Part shown: positions 45,885 to 53,814 of the stretch, piece after piece
Layout of the letters: the number at the start of each line of letters is the position of its first letter
Position numbering within the stretch: position 1 is the stretch's first letter
NCBI RefSeq assembly: GCF_018449725.1
Contig: NZ_JAAVVC010000006.1
Coordinates: 186,001-250,000 of the forward strand
Reading direction: 5' to 3'
DNA length: 64,000 nt
Source of the DNA: Pseudomonas sp. dw_612
GTDB lineage: Bacteria; Pseudomonadota; Gammaproteobacteria; Pseudomonadales; Pseudomonadaceae
Made by a program: the position numbers and the translations under genes
The notes under the pieces: model-generated
Databases searched by the model: none
What the model was told of the DNA's origin: nothing
What the model saw: only the letters and a program-made list of their open reading frames with translations

Positions 45885-46937
45885 TCAGGCCACCGGAATC
45901 TTCGGCAGATCCAAGGTTTCAACCCCGGTATACCGCGCCGCCGACCCGGCGATCATCGCGTGAGGCACACCCAGTTCTACAGCACTGGACCCATCCAGCC
46001 GCGCCAGTTGCTCGTCACTCAACGCCACGTTCAACGCCCCCAATGTCGCATCCAGTTGCTCACGCGTCCGCGAGCCCAGAATCGGAATCAGCGCGGTGGT
46101 CGAACGCTTGGCTTTTTCACGCAACCAGGCAATCGCCACGTGGGTCGGTGTCGATTCCAGTTCTGCGGCGACGGCCAGCAAAGTGTCGAGCAGGGCGGTT
46201 TCCCGGGCGCTTTTCTCGGCGTGGATCAACATGCCGAGTTTGGCGGCGCGGTTGTTTTCGTCGTTGCTGCGGTACTTGCCCGTGAGGAAGCCACCGCCCA
46301 AAGGTGACCACAAGGTTGCGGCCAGGCCAAGGGCTTCGGCCATCGGCAGCAATTCACGTTCAGCGGTGCGTTCGGCCAGGCTGTATTCGGTCTGGATCGC
46401 GGCAATCGGCGAGAAACCGCGCACCTCCGCCAGCACGTCAGCCCGGGCGATGCGCCAGGCCGGGAAGTTCGACAGCCCTGCATAGTGAATCTTGCCGGCG
46501 CGCACCAGGTCGTCGAAGCCGCGCAGGATTTCTTCCATCGGCGTGACGCCGTCGGTGATGTGCGCCCAGAACAGATCAATGTGATCGGTTTTAAGGCGTT
46601 TCAGGCTCTCTTCCACGGAGCGGACCATGTTCTTGCGGTTGTTGCCGGTGAAGGAAATACCGGCAACCCGGTCAGTCCCCATCGTGAATTTGGTGGCGAT
46701 GACCAGACGATCCCGTTCCGCGGCGATGAACTCGCTGAGCATGACCTCGGACTGGCCATTCTGATAACCGTTAGCGGTGTCGATGAAGTTGCCGCCAGCC
46801 TCCAGGTAGCCGTCGAAAATCCGCTTGGCTTCATCGCGCTCCGCGCCGTGGCCCCAACCGGTGCCGAAGTTGCCACCGCCCAACGCCAGTTCCGAAACCC
46901 GCAAGCCGGTTTTGCGACCAAAGACTTTGTAATGCAT
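45885..46937 (-). CDS. Aldo/keto reductase
   Basis: 350 aa, a second aldo/keto reductase in the window, of a different branch from the one at 3.2 kb. It has FIDTANGYQNGQSEVMLSEF, LVIATKFTMG, LKTDHIDLFWAHITDG and the cofactor segment IPILGSRTREQLDATLGA. CAGGAG precedes the ATG; the frame start 8 codons earlier is not supported. A WYL-type regulator gene is divergent from it (191 bp), the likely controller. Substrate unknown. Confidence 0.88.
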   Translation of the reverse strand: MHYKVFGRKTGLRVSELALGGGNFGTGWGHGAERDEAKRIFDGYLEAGGNFIDTANGYQNGQSEVMLSEFIAAERDRLVIATKFTMGTDRVAGISFTGNNRKNMVRSVEESLKRLKTDHIDLFWAHITDGVTPMEEILRGFDDLVRAGKIHYAGLSNFPAWRIARADVLAEVRGFSPIAAIQTEYSLAERTAERELLPMAEALGLAATLWSPLGGGFLTGKYRSNDENNRAAKLGMLIHAEKSARETALLDTLLAVAAELESTPTHVAIAWLREKAKRSTTALIPILGSRTREQLDATLGALNVALSDEQLARLDGSSAVELGVPHAMIAGSAARYTGVETLDLPKIPVA

Positions 46938-47063
46938 GGGAAGACTCCTGAAGGAAAACATCGCGCTTAAATATAAATGTCCAGCAACATGTATTTAATA
47001 TGATGCGAGTAATATCCAGCGTCAAGGCGCTTTTTTCAGGGGCGATAAAAGGTGCGATCACTC

Positions 47064-47080
47064 CTGCCAGTTTCTGACAG
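47064..47080. promoter_or_regulatory. Inverted repeat before the WYL regulator gene
   Basis: CTGCCAG, TTT, CTGACAG: 6 of 7 arm positions are symmetric. It lies about 49 bp upstream of the regulator start in the shared promoter region and could be an autoregulatory operator. Confidence 0.4.
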
Positions 47081-47128
47081 CAGCCTTTGCTAAGCTGCGA
47101 GCACTTTTACGAACAGAGCGTGCCCATC

Positions 47129-47845
47129 GTGTCGCGAACCACTCGTTTACTGACCTTGCTCCAAGTGTTGCGGGGTAAAAGCCGTCCGGCGACCGCCGCA
47201 ACCCTGGCCAGCGAACTGGAGATTTCCGAACGCACGCTGTACCGCGACATCGCCGAGCTCACGGCCCTCGGCGCGCCGATTTACGGCGAGGCGGGGATCG
47301 GTTATGTGTTGCGCAGTGGTCTGTTTCTGCCGCCATTGATGCTCAACGCCGACGAAACCGAAGCCATCGTGCTTGGTTTGCGTTATGTCGATCAGCGTGG
47401 GGACGAGGTGCTGAGCAAAGCCGCCGCCGACGCACTGGCGAAGATCGCCGCCGTGTTGGCGCCCGAGGCGCTGGACGCCTTGCACAACCCGACCGTGTTG
47501 CCCGGCCCGCCGGGCTACGGCTTTGCGCAAAACGCCGTGCCGCTGAATGTGTTTCGCCAGGCGATTCGCAACCAGGCCAAGTTGCACATCGATTACGCCG
47601 ATGCCAACCAAGTGCCGACCCAGCGCTTGATCTGGCCATTGGCCCTGGGGTTTCTCAACGAAGTGCGGATCATCGTCGCCTGGTGCGAGTTGCGCAGCGC
47701 CTACCGGACCTTTCGCACCGACCGGATCTGCGCCGCGAGCGAGCAGGGCGAACGTTATCCGGGCCGGCGCAGCGACTTGCTGCGCACCTGGCGCAAGCAG
47801 ATGCAACTGGACGAAAACGGACGATTCACTCCTGACAAGAACTGA
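47129..47845 (+). CDS. YafY/WYL-domain transcriptional regulator
   Basis: 238 aa from a GTG start (the frame's earlier TTG is unlikely). N-terminal helix-turn-helix of the DeoR/YobV type (TRLLTLLQVLRG, LEISERTLYRDIAELTALG). A WYL-type ligand-sensing domain follows (RLIWPLALGFLNEVRIIVAWCE, YRTFRTDRI). Such regulators sense oligonucleotides or small ligands. Divergent from the aldo/keto reductase gene. The next gene, an NTF2-like protein, follows 52 bp later in the same direction. Confidence 0.85.
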   Translation: MSRTTRLLTLLQVLRGKSRPATAATLASELEISERTLYRDIAELTALGAPIYGEAGIGYVLRSGLFLPPLMLNADETEAIVLGLRYVDQRGDEVLSKAAADALAKIAAVLAPEALDALHNPTVLPGPPGYGFAQNAVPLNVFRQAIRNQAKLHIDYADANQVPTQRLIWPLALGFLNEVRIIVAWCELRSAYRTFRTDRICAASEQGERYPGRRSDLLRTWRKQMQLDENGRFTPDKN

Positions 47846-47897
47846 CACAGCAGTGCTTTAGCATGGCTCCAGAATCAAACAACAAGGAGCCTTCACC

Positions 47898-48239
47898 ATG
47901 TCTAACCCAGCCACTTCACTGGCACCGGCCATCGCCGATTACATCGCCGCCGCCAATGCCCGTGACACCTCACGGGTCGCCAGTTTTTTCGCTGAGGACG
48001 CCAACGTCTTCGATGAAGGCGAGCATCAGGTCGGCACCCAGGCTATCGCCCAATGGATGCAAGACACCGCGCAACGTTACCAGCCTCGGGTCGAGGTGCT
48101 TGACGTGCAGTTGCGAACCGGCAAGGTGCTGGTGCACAACCTGATTTCCGGGACGTTTCCCGGCAGCCCGTTGGAATTGCGCTACACCTTTCGCCTGAAC
48201 GAACAGGGCAAGATTGCGCGGCTCGACATTTCTCTCTGA
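47898..48239 (+). CDS. NTF2-like/SnoaL-type protein
   Basis: 113 aa. N-terminal helix then the cone-shaped fold seen in nuclear transport factor 2 and SnoaL-type enzymes (FFAEDANVFDEGEHQVGTQAIAQWM, LELRYTFRLNEQGKIARLDISL). Small members bind or isomerise hydrophobic compounds. AAGGAG is 8 bases before the ATG. It probably works with the aldo/keto reductase under the same regulator, an inference from position. Confidence 0.82.
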   Translation: MSNPATSLAPAIADYIAAANARDTSRVASFFAEDANVFDEGEHQVGTQAIAQWMQDTAQRYQPRVEVLDVQLRTGKVLVHNLISGTFPGSPLELRYTFRLNEQGKIARLDISL

Positions 48240-48253
48240 CACTATGCGGTCAA

Positions 48254-48343
48254 TGTGGGAGCGAGCTTGCTCGCGATAGCGGTTTGTCTGCCAACATCAA
48301 TGTCGGATGTGCAGCCGCCATCGCGAGCAAGCTCGCTCCCACA
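48254..48343. repeat. REP pair, family A (GCGAGC variant)
   Basis: Inverted pair of GTGGGAGCGAGCTTGCTCGC between NTF2-like and ZapE-like genes. Confidence 0.85.
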
Positions 48344-48411
48344 GGGGAATGCCATGTTTGAAATCTTTTCGGCTGGCATACTGCCTAGCTTCAAACCTGA
48401 AGCGCGGCCCC

Positions 48412-49530
48412 ATGACTTTCGATTCCCCGTTAAGCGCCTGGCAATACGCCGTTGAACACAAGGGCTTCGTCCAGGACGAGGCCCAGGAACATGCCGTCTG
48501 GGCCTTGCAAAAGTGTCACGAAGCCTTGCACGACGGACTCAAGTCGATCACCGGGGTTTACCTCTGGGGCCCGGTCGGCCGGGGCAAGACCTGGTTGATG
48601 GATCAGTTCTACGAAAGTCTGCGAGTGCCGGCCCGGCGTCAGCATTTCCACCATTTCATGGGGTGGGTGCATCAGCGTTCGTTTCAACTGACCGGCACCG
48701 CCGACCCGCTGAAAGCCCTGGCGCGGGAGTTAGCCCAGGAAGTGCGGGTGTTGTGTTTCGATGAACTGTTCGTCAACGACATCGGCGATGCGATCATTCT
48801 CGGTCGTTTGTTCCAGGTGATGTTCGAGGAGGGCGTGGTCGTAGTCAGCACCTCTAACCAACCACCGGATCAGCTCTATGCCGACGGCTTCAACCGCGAC
48901 CGCTTTACCCCGGCCATCGAGGCAATCAAACAGCATATGCAAGTGATCGCGGTGGATGGCGGGGAAGATCATCGCCTGCACCCCGGCACGGCGCTGCAAC
49001 GGTATTGGGTGGGGGCACTCGATCAGCCCAGCGGCTTGGCCGAAGCGTTCAAGGCCCTGACCGTCGGCCAGTCGGTGTCGAGTGATCCGATCCAGGTCGG
49101 CTATCGCAGCGTCCACGTGGTGCAGGCCAGCGCCACGGTGCTGTGGTGTCGTTACGCCGATCTTTGCGAGCAACCTTTTGCCGCCATGGACTTTATGGCC
49201 CTGTGCGACACCTTCAGCGCTATTCTGATGAGTGAAGTGCCCAACCTCAGCGCGCAGAAGCGCGAAGGGCGGATTGCCCGGGGCACTGAAGACGGGGTGG
49301 AACGGGTGGTGGCCGGTGACCGCGAGTTGCCGCAGTTGTCGGTGCATGACGACGGCGTGCGGCGCTTCATCGCCCTGGTGGACGAATGCTACGACCGCAA
49401 GGTGCCGCTGTACCTCGAAGCCCAGGTGCCGATGGACGCTTTGTACACCGAGGGGTATCTGGAATTTCCGTTCCGCCGCACCCTCAGTCGCTTGCAGGAA
49501 ATGCAATTGCAACGCTTTGCCGACGCTTGA
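48412..49530 (+). CDS. zapE: ZapE-like cell-division ATPase (AFG1 family)
   Basis: 372 aa. Walker A in YLWGPVGRGKTWLMDQFY (about residues 45-62); Walker B and following Asn/Asp in VLCFDELFVNDIGDA. ZapE/AFG1 proteins are ATPases without the AAA-second domain; E. coli ZapE acts on the FtsZ ring during division under low oxygen. The ATG is placed at MTFDSPLSAWQYAVEHKGF; the longer frame includes REP sequence. Typical length. Confidence 0.88.
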   Translation: MTFDSPLSAWQYAVEHKGFVQDEAQEHAVWALQKCHEALHDGLKSITGVYLWGPVGRGKTWLMDQFYESLRVPARRQHFHHFMGWVHQRSFQLTGTADPLKALARELAQEVRVLCFDELFVNDIGDAIILGRLFQVMFEEGVVVVSTSNQPPDQLYADGFNRDRFTPAIEAIKQHMQVIAVDGGEDHRLHPGTALQRYWVGALDQPSGLAEAFKALTVGQSVSSDPIQVGYRSVHVVQASATVLWCRYADLCEQPFAAMDFMALCDTFSAILMSEVPNLSAQKREGRIARGTEDGVERVVAGDRELPQLSVHDDGVRRFIALVDECYDRKVPLYLEAQVPMDALYTEGYLEFPFRRTLSRLQEMQLQRFADA

Positions 49531-49548
49531 GCACCAGGAGGAGCGACG

Positions 49549-50130
49549 ATGAATCAGCCTCTGTCTCACCATTTGCTGACCATGGCCTACCAGAACGCCT
49601 GGGCCAACCATCGACTGGCCAAGGCCTGGGGCCAGTTGAGCGCGTCGGAACTGACGGCACCGCGGGTCAGTTTTTTCCCGAGCCTGTGTGCGACCCTCAA
49701 CCACATCCTGACCTGTGACTGGTTTTATGTGGATGCCTTGGAGCGAGAGTTGCGCGGTGATGTGCCGCACCCGGATTGCTACGTGTTTTTCAAGGACGAG
49801 CAACCGTTCGCTGACGGTGTTGAACTCAGGCGCGAACAGGCCAGCGTGGACCGACGGCTGATCGCTTATTGCGAACAACTGCGTGACGCGGATCTCGGGC
49901 AGATGGTGACCATCGCGCGGGACACGCCGCAACACGACAGCCGTTTGCGCATGCTTTCTCATTTGTTCGAACACCAGATTCACCACCGTGGGCAGGTTCA
50001 CGCCATGCTCAGCGGCACTTCAGTCAAACCGCCGCAACTGGACGAGTTTTTCTGCGCCGGGGAGGCGGGGTTGCGGGCAGAGGATTTTGCAGAGTTGGGT
50101 TGGACTGAAGAATTGGTGTGGGGTCATTAA
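49549..50130 (+). CDS. DinB-family protein
   Basis: 193 aa. The four-helix DinB fold with likely metal histidines in NHILTCDWFYVDALERELRG and HLFEHQIHHRGQVHAML. The family is metal-binding and includes thiol-dependent transferases. CAGGAGGAG precedes the ATG at a perfect distance. It is 18 bp after zapE, so probably co-transcribed. Its substrate is unknown. Confidence 0.85.
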   Translation: MNQPLSHHLLTMAYQNAWANHRLAKAWGQLSASELTAPRVSFFPSLCATLNHILTCDWFYVDALERELRGDVPHPDCYVFFKDEQPFADGVELRREQASVDRRLIAYCEQLRDADLGQMVTIARDTPQHDSRLRMLSHLFEHQIHHRGQVHAMLSGTSVKPPQLDEFFCAGEAGLRAEDFAELGWTEELVWGH

Positions 50131-50210
50131 AAGATCGCAGCCTTCGGCAGCTCCTACAGTGGATTTGCGTACACCCCGTAGGAGCTGGCGGAGCCTGCGA
50201 TCTTTTGATC
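50129..50210. repeat. REP-like pair, family C
   Basis: AAAAGATCGCAGCCTTCGGC, loop, and inverted arm with GAGCCTGCGATCTTTT (one arm diverged: GGCGGAGCC for CCGAAGGC). It begins at the dinB stop codon. Confidence 0.8.
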
Positions 50211-50273
50211 TTGATCCACTCCAACGCCCGCGCTAATGTCCGTGGCCAATTTGATGTGTGGTCGAGGGTGGAA

Positions 50274-50765
50274 ATGGAATCCGCAGAAATACTTGTGCTT
50301 CAAGCCAGCTACATCAACCCGGTGCACGCCGAGGCCATTTGCCTGGTGCTGAACAGCTACGCCGAAGACCCGATGGGCGGCAGCGAGCCACTGGACGCCG
50401 AGGTGTTACGGCAACTGCCGGCGGAACTGGCCAAGCGTCCTTATGCGTTCAGTGTGTTGGCTTTCGTCGGCGGTGAGCCGGCAGGGCTGGTCAATTGTTT
50501 TGAAGGTTTCTCGACCTTCGCCTGTCGGCCATTGGTCAACGTGCACGATGTTGCGGTGGTGCCGAAGTTTCGCGGCCTGGGGCTGAGCCAGAAGATGTTG
50601 CAAAAGGTTGAAGACATCGCCCGCCAGCGCGGTTGCTGCAAAATCACCCTCGAAGTCCTGGAGGGCAACGCCGTGGCCCAGGCGTCCTACGCCAAGTTCG
50701 GTTTTGCCGCCGGCATGTTCGACCCGGCCCACGGTCGCATGCTGTTCTGGATCAAGACGCTGTAA
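50274..50765 (+). CDS. GNAT-family N-acetyltransferase
   Basis: 163 aa with a compact GNAT fold. Conserved acetyl-CoA loop VHDVAVVPKFRGLGLSQKML and the following CKITLEVLEGNAVAQASYAKFGF. Substrate unknown. The start ATG follows GAGGGTGGAA. The longer frame upstream crosses the family-C repeat and was rejected. Confidence 0.87.
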   Translation: MESAEILVLQASYINPVHAEAICLVLNSYAEDPMGGSEPLDAEVLRQLPAELAKRPYAFSVLAFVGGEPAGLVNCFEGFSTFACRPLVNVHDVAVVPKFRGLGLSQKMLQKVEDIARQRGCCKITLEVLEGNAVAQASYAKFGFAAGMFDPAHGRMLFWIKTL

Positions 50766-50775
50766 ATCGAAGGCA

Positions 50776-50808
50776 TAAAAAAGGGCGCCCGTCAGGACGC
50801 CCGAAGTG
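50776..50808 (-). terminator. Rho-independent terminator of the small periplasmic protein gene
   Basis: On the minus strand GGGCG, inner pairs, CGCCC is followed by TTTTTT. The convergent GNAT gene ends 11 bp away; the U-run is only on the minus-strand transcript. Confidence 0.75.
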
Positions 50809-50850
50809 TCAGCTCTGGCGGCGGAGCAGGGCCGCCAGAGGTCCATGGGT

Positions 50851-51057
50851 TCAGGGTTTGTAATATTCGGTCACTTGCGCGGTTTGATCGTCCGGTACCC
50901 GGAGTTCACCGCTTGGCCGTTGATCGGTCTGGCTTTGCGCCGTATGGACCGGAAAGTTGTCCCAGTGATGCTTCATCCGTTCGGCGCCGCCTTCGGCAAA
51001 CGCGCTGGTGGAACCGAGGGCTAGCAAACCCGCGAGGATCAGGCTGACTCGTTTCAT
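50851..51057 (-). CDS. Small periplasmic protein, 68 aa
   Basis: Signal peptide MKRVSLILAGLLALGSTSAFA, then EGGAERMKHHWDNFPVHTAQ and a tail rich in Asp/Gln/Tyr. About 47 mature residues. No family known to me. Terminator directly downstream. Confidence 0.7.
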   Translation of the reverse strand: MKRVSLILAGLLALGSTSAFAEGGAERMKHHWDNFPVHTAQSQTDQRPSGELRVPDDQTAQVTEYYKP

Positions 51058-51162
51058 GATGAATCTCCCACTAAAGAATGACGGGGTGCCTTTCATCCGT
51101 GATTCAAGGGCGTGGGCGCAGTATCGGCAGAGCTCATTAAGTCGGGGTTAACCGGGATCAAC

Positions 51163-51253
51163 CTGTGGGAGCGGGCTTGCTCGCGAAGGCGGCGGCACAT
51201 CCAGCAATGATGCCGTCTGACACACCGCTTTCGCGAGCAAGCCCGCTCCCACA
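51163..51253. repeat. REP pair, family A
   Basis: Inverted pair of GTGGGAGCGGGCTTGCTCGC between the small periplasmic protein and the TonB receptor. Confidence 0.85.
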
Positions 51254-51343
51254 GTGGATCTGTGGTGAACGCAAGTACTGCATCCAGTTTCAATCCCTAT
51301 GGGAGTGAGCAAGCTCACTCCCTCGGTAGATTGCAGCGATGGC

Positions 51344-53584
51344 TCAGAGTTTCCAGTCCAGGCTCAACGTCACCGTGCGCGGGTCGCCCCAGAACACGCC
51401 GTTGTAGAAGCCGACGTTGTCGTAATACTTTTTGTCGAACAGGTTATCCACGTTCAGCGAGGCGGACAGGTGCTTGTCGAACGCGTAGCGCGACATCAAC
51501 TTGACCACGGTGTAGGCCTCCTGGCGGATCTTCGCGTTTTCGGTGATCAGGTCTCCCTGGGCGTCCCGACCGGTCGGGCGATTGGAGTTGCCCCAGATAT
51601 CACTCTGCCAGTTCACCGCACCGCCAACGGTCAGCGCATGCCAGTCGCCGGGCAGGCGATACGCCGTCGACAGTCGCAACATATTCAGCGGTTCATTGGT
51701 ATTTGCGCGCTGTTTATCGCCGTTGGCCGCGTGGGTGTAGGTGTAACCGGCGGTCATGTTCCAGTCGGTCATGACCTCGCCGGAGACTTCGACTTCGAAG
51801 CCCTGGACCTTTTGCCCCTTGCCCCCGGATTTATAGAACTGCTCACCGGTCAACGGGTCTTGCGGCACCGAGTTGTCCAGCTCGGCGACGTTATCCTGCT
51901 TGCTCCAGAACAACGCCGTGGCGACGTTCAGGCGTTCGTCCAGCAAGCTGCCCTTGAGGCCCAGTTCATAATTGCTGCCGACCACCGGTTCCAGGTATTG
52001 GCGATTGGCGTCGCGGTTGTTCTGGGGCTTGAAAATGTCGGTGTAGCTGACGTAGACGGTGTACTCGGGCGTGAGGTCGTAGAGCAACCCGGCGTACGGC
52101 GTCCAGATATCACTTTGTTGCTGGGCGGTGATTTCCACGCCGGTCAGTTGCAGGTTTTTATCGTAGCTGTAGTTCTTGTTCGAGGTTTTCCAGCTGCCGT
52201 AACGGCTGCCGAGCACCGCGTGAAAGCGGTCGGTCAGGCTCAGGCGCGTGGCCAGGTAACCGGCCTTTTGCCGGGTGCTATCCGAAGAGCCGGTGAGATG
52301 GGTGACGGTGTCGGGAAACTTGGCGATACCGCCCATGTATTTCCAGTCGGGTATGTTGCCGTAGCCCGAAGGAACGGCGCCGCCCACGGTGTGGGGCGAT
52401 TCCGAGCTGCGTTCGGCTTCGCCATAACCAAACATCAGTTCATGCTCGCGCCCGAACAGCGCATAAGGACCGGCGACGTTGACGTCATAGGTATTCATTT
52501 TCTGCGTGCCGAGCATGTGGCCACGGTAGGCACTCATGCCGCTGCGATCCTCATTCGGGAATCCACCGCCACCGTAATAGACCTTGCCGTCGGTATCGCT
52601 GTCACGGTGGGTGTAGGCCGCTTTCAGATGCCAGCCGCCGCCCAGTTGCTGGTCGAGGTTGGCGAAAGCGGTCTTGTCCTTCAGCGGCCAGGAACTCCAC
52701 GACGTCGCCATGTGGGTGGAGCGCCCGAGGTTGGCCTTGCCACCGGACGAATTCCAGTAAGGCACCGTGCCCCAGGACGTGCCCTGGACCTGTTTGTCCT
52801 GGTAGTCATAACCCACCGCCAGCAGTGTGTCGTCGGTGAGATCAGCTTCCAGCACGCCATAACCGACTTCCCGTTGCAATTGGTAGTGATCGCGAAACGA
52901 CTGACTGTCGCGATAGGCCAGCACGCTGCGCCCGCGCAAACGTCCGTCGAATGCCAGCGGGCCGCCGACATCCACGTAGCTGTAGTAATCGTCATAGCTG
53001 CCGCCACTGACGCCGGTCTGGGCCTGCCATTGCGCGGTCGGGCGTTTGCGCACCATGTTGATGGTCGCCGAGGGATCGCCCGCGCCGGTGGTCAACCCGG
53101 TGGCGCCGCGAACCACTTCGATGCGGTCATAGATGATGGTGTCAGCGTCGGACTTCATACGGCCGAAGGTGTTGAGCATCCCATCGATCTGGAAGTTGTT
53201 GATCTCGTAGCCACGGGACGAATAACTCACCCGGTCCGAGTCATTGTGCTGAACCACCACGCCCGTGGTCTGGCTCATGGCTTCGGACAGGGTGCCGAGC
53301 TTGAAGTCGTCCATTTGCTGGCGGGTGACCACAGACACCGATTGCGGGGTTTCCTTGATCGACAGGTTCAGCCGCGTGGCGGTGCTCATGGCGCCGGTGG
53401 TGTAGGACTCGGTGTGTTCGGTGGTGCTGCCCAATCCTTCGGCGGTCACGTTGGTGCTGGCGAGTTCCAGGGCGCTGGCGGCCGGGTCCTTTTCAGGATC
53501 GGTTTCGGCCAGCAAATCCGGGCTCAGGGCTGCGCTGCACAGCCCAAGGGTCAAGGTCATGGAACGGGTGATAGGCGCGAACAT
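51344..53584 (-). CDS. TonB-dependent ferri-siderophore receptor, FpvA/FpvB-like
   Basis: 746 aa. Signal peptide (about 1-26), then straight to the plug domain with QSVSVVTRQQMDDFKLGTL and EVVRGATGLTTGAGDPSATI. A 22-strand barrel follows, ending SLNVDNLFDKKYYDNVGF and the terminal aromatic WKL. There is no N-terminal signalling (STN) domain, so it would not control a sigma factor. Barrel segments (WGTVPYWNSSGGKANLGRS, TSWSSWPL) are those of pyoverdine-type receptors. The start is ATG with AAGGAG upstream; a TTG in frame 45 bases earlier is ignored. A Fur-box-like site lies about 80 bp upstream. Confidence 0.93.
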   Translation of the reverse strand: MFAPITRSMTLTLGLCSAALSPDLLAETDPEKDPAASALELASTNVTAEGLGSTTEHTESYTTGAMSTATRLNLSIKETPQSVSVVTRQQMDDFKLGTLSEAMSQTTGVVVQHNDSDRVSYSSRGYEINNFQIDGMLNTFGRMKSDADTIIYDRIEVVRGATGLTTGAGDPSATINMVRKRPTAQWQAQTGVSGGSYDDYYSYVDVGGPLAFDGRLRGRSVLAYRDSQSFRDHYQLQREVGYGVLEADLTDDTLLAVGYDYQDKQVQGTSWGTVPYWNSSGGKANLGRSTHMATSWSSWPLKDKTAFANLDQQLGGGWHLKAAYTHRDSDTDGKVYYGGGGFPNEDRSGMSAYRGHMLGTQKMNTYDVNVAGPYALFGREHELMFGYGEAERSSESPHTVGGAVPSGYGNIPDWKYMGGIAKFPDTVTHLTGSSDSTRQKAGYLATRLSLTDRFHAVLGSRYGSWKTSNKNYSYDKNLQLTGVEITAQQQSDIWTPYAGLLYDLTPEYTVYVSYTDIFKPQNNRDANRQYLEPVVGSNYELGLKGSLLDERLNVATALFWSKQDNVAELDNSVPQDPLTGEQFYKSGGKGQKVQGFEVEVSGEVMTDWNMTAGYTYTHAANGDKQRANTNEPLNMLRLSTAYRLPGDWHALTVGGAVNWQSDIWGNSNRPTGRDAQGDLITENAKIRQEAYTVVKLMSRYAFDKHLSASLNVDNLFDKKYYDNVGFYNGVFWGDPRTVTLSLDWKL

Positions 53585-53663
53585 CGCAGCCGACTCCTTG
53601 TCTTCGAGGGAAAAATTCCGTTTGCTCAAAGACGAAGGGGAACAGGGGGATTTAGCTTTAAAC

Positions 53664-53682
53664 GAGAATAATTGTCATCTGA
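53664..53682 (-). promoter_or_regulatory. Fur-box-like site upstream of the TonB receptor
   Basis: GAGAATAATTGTCATCTGA matches 11 of 19 positions of the classical Fur consensus, a modest score typical of many Pseudomonas sites. It lies about 80 bp before the receptor start codon, in the right place for iron repression. Confidence 0.55.
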
Positions 53683-53704
53683 ATGTTTCGGGCGCGGAAA
53701 ACAA

Positions 53705-53795
53705 CTGTGGGAGCGGGCTTGCTCGCGAAGGCGGTGTGTCAGGCAACATTTATGTCGACTGACACACCGCCTTCGCGAGCAAGCCCGCTCCCACA
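53705..53795. repeat. REP pair, family A
   Basis: Inverted pair of GTGGGAGCGGGCTTGCTCGC between the receptor and the CptA-like gene. Confidence 0.85.
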
Positions 53796-53814
53796 AAGGG
53801 TATTGCGGTGTGAC

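Noticed and set aside
51299..53671. 790-aa plus-strand frame
   Set aside because: Antisense to the TonB receptor, which has a signal peptide, plug and barrel motifs; the shadow has no recognisable domain.
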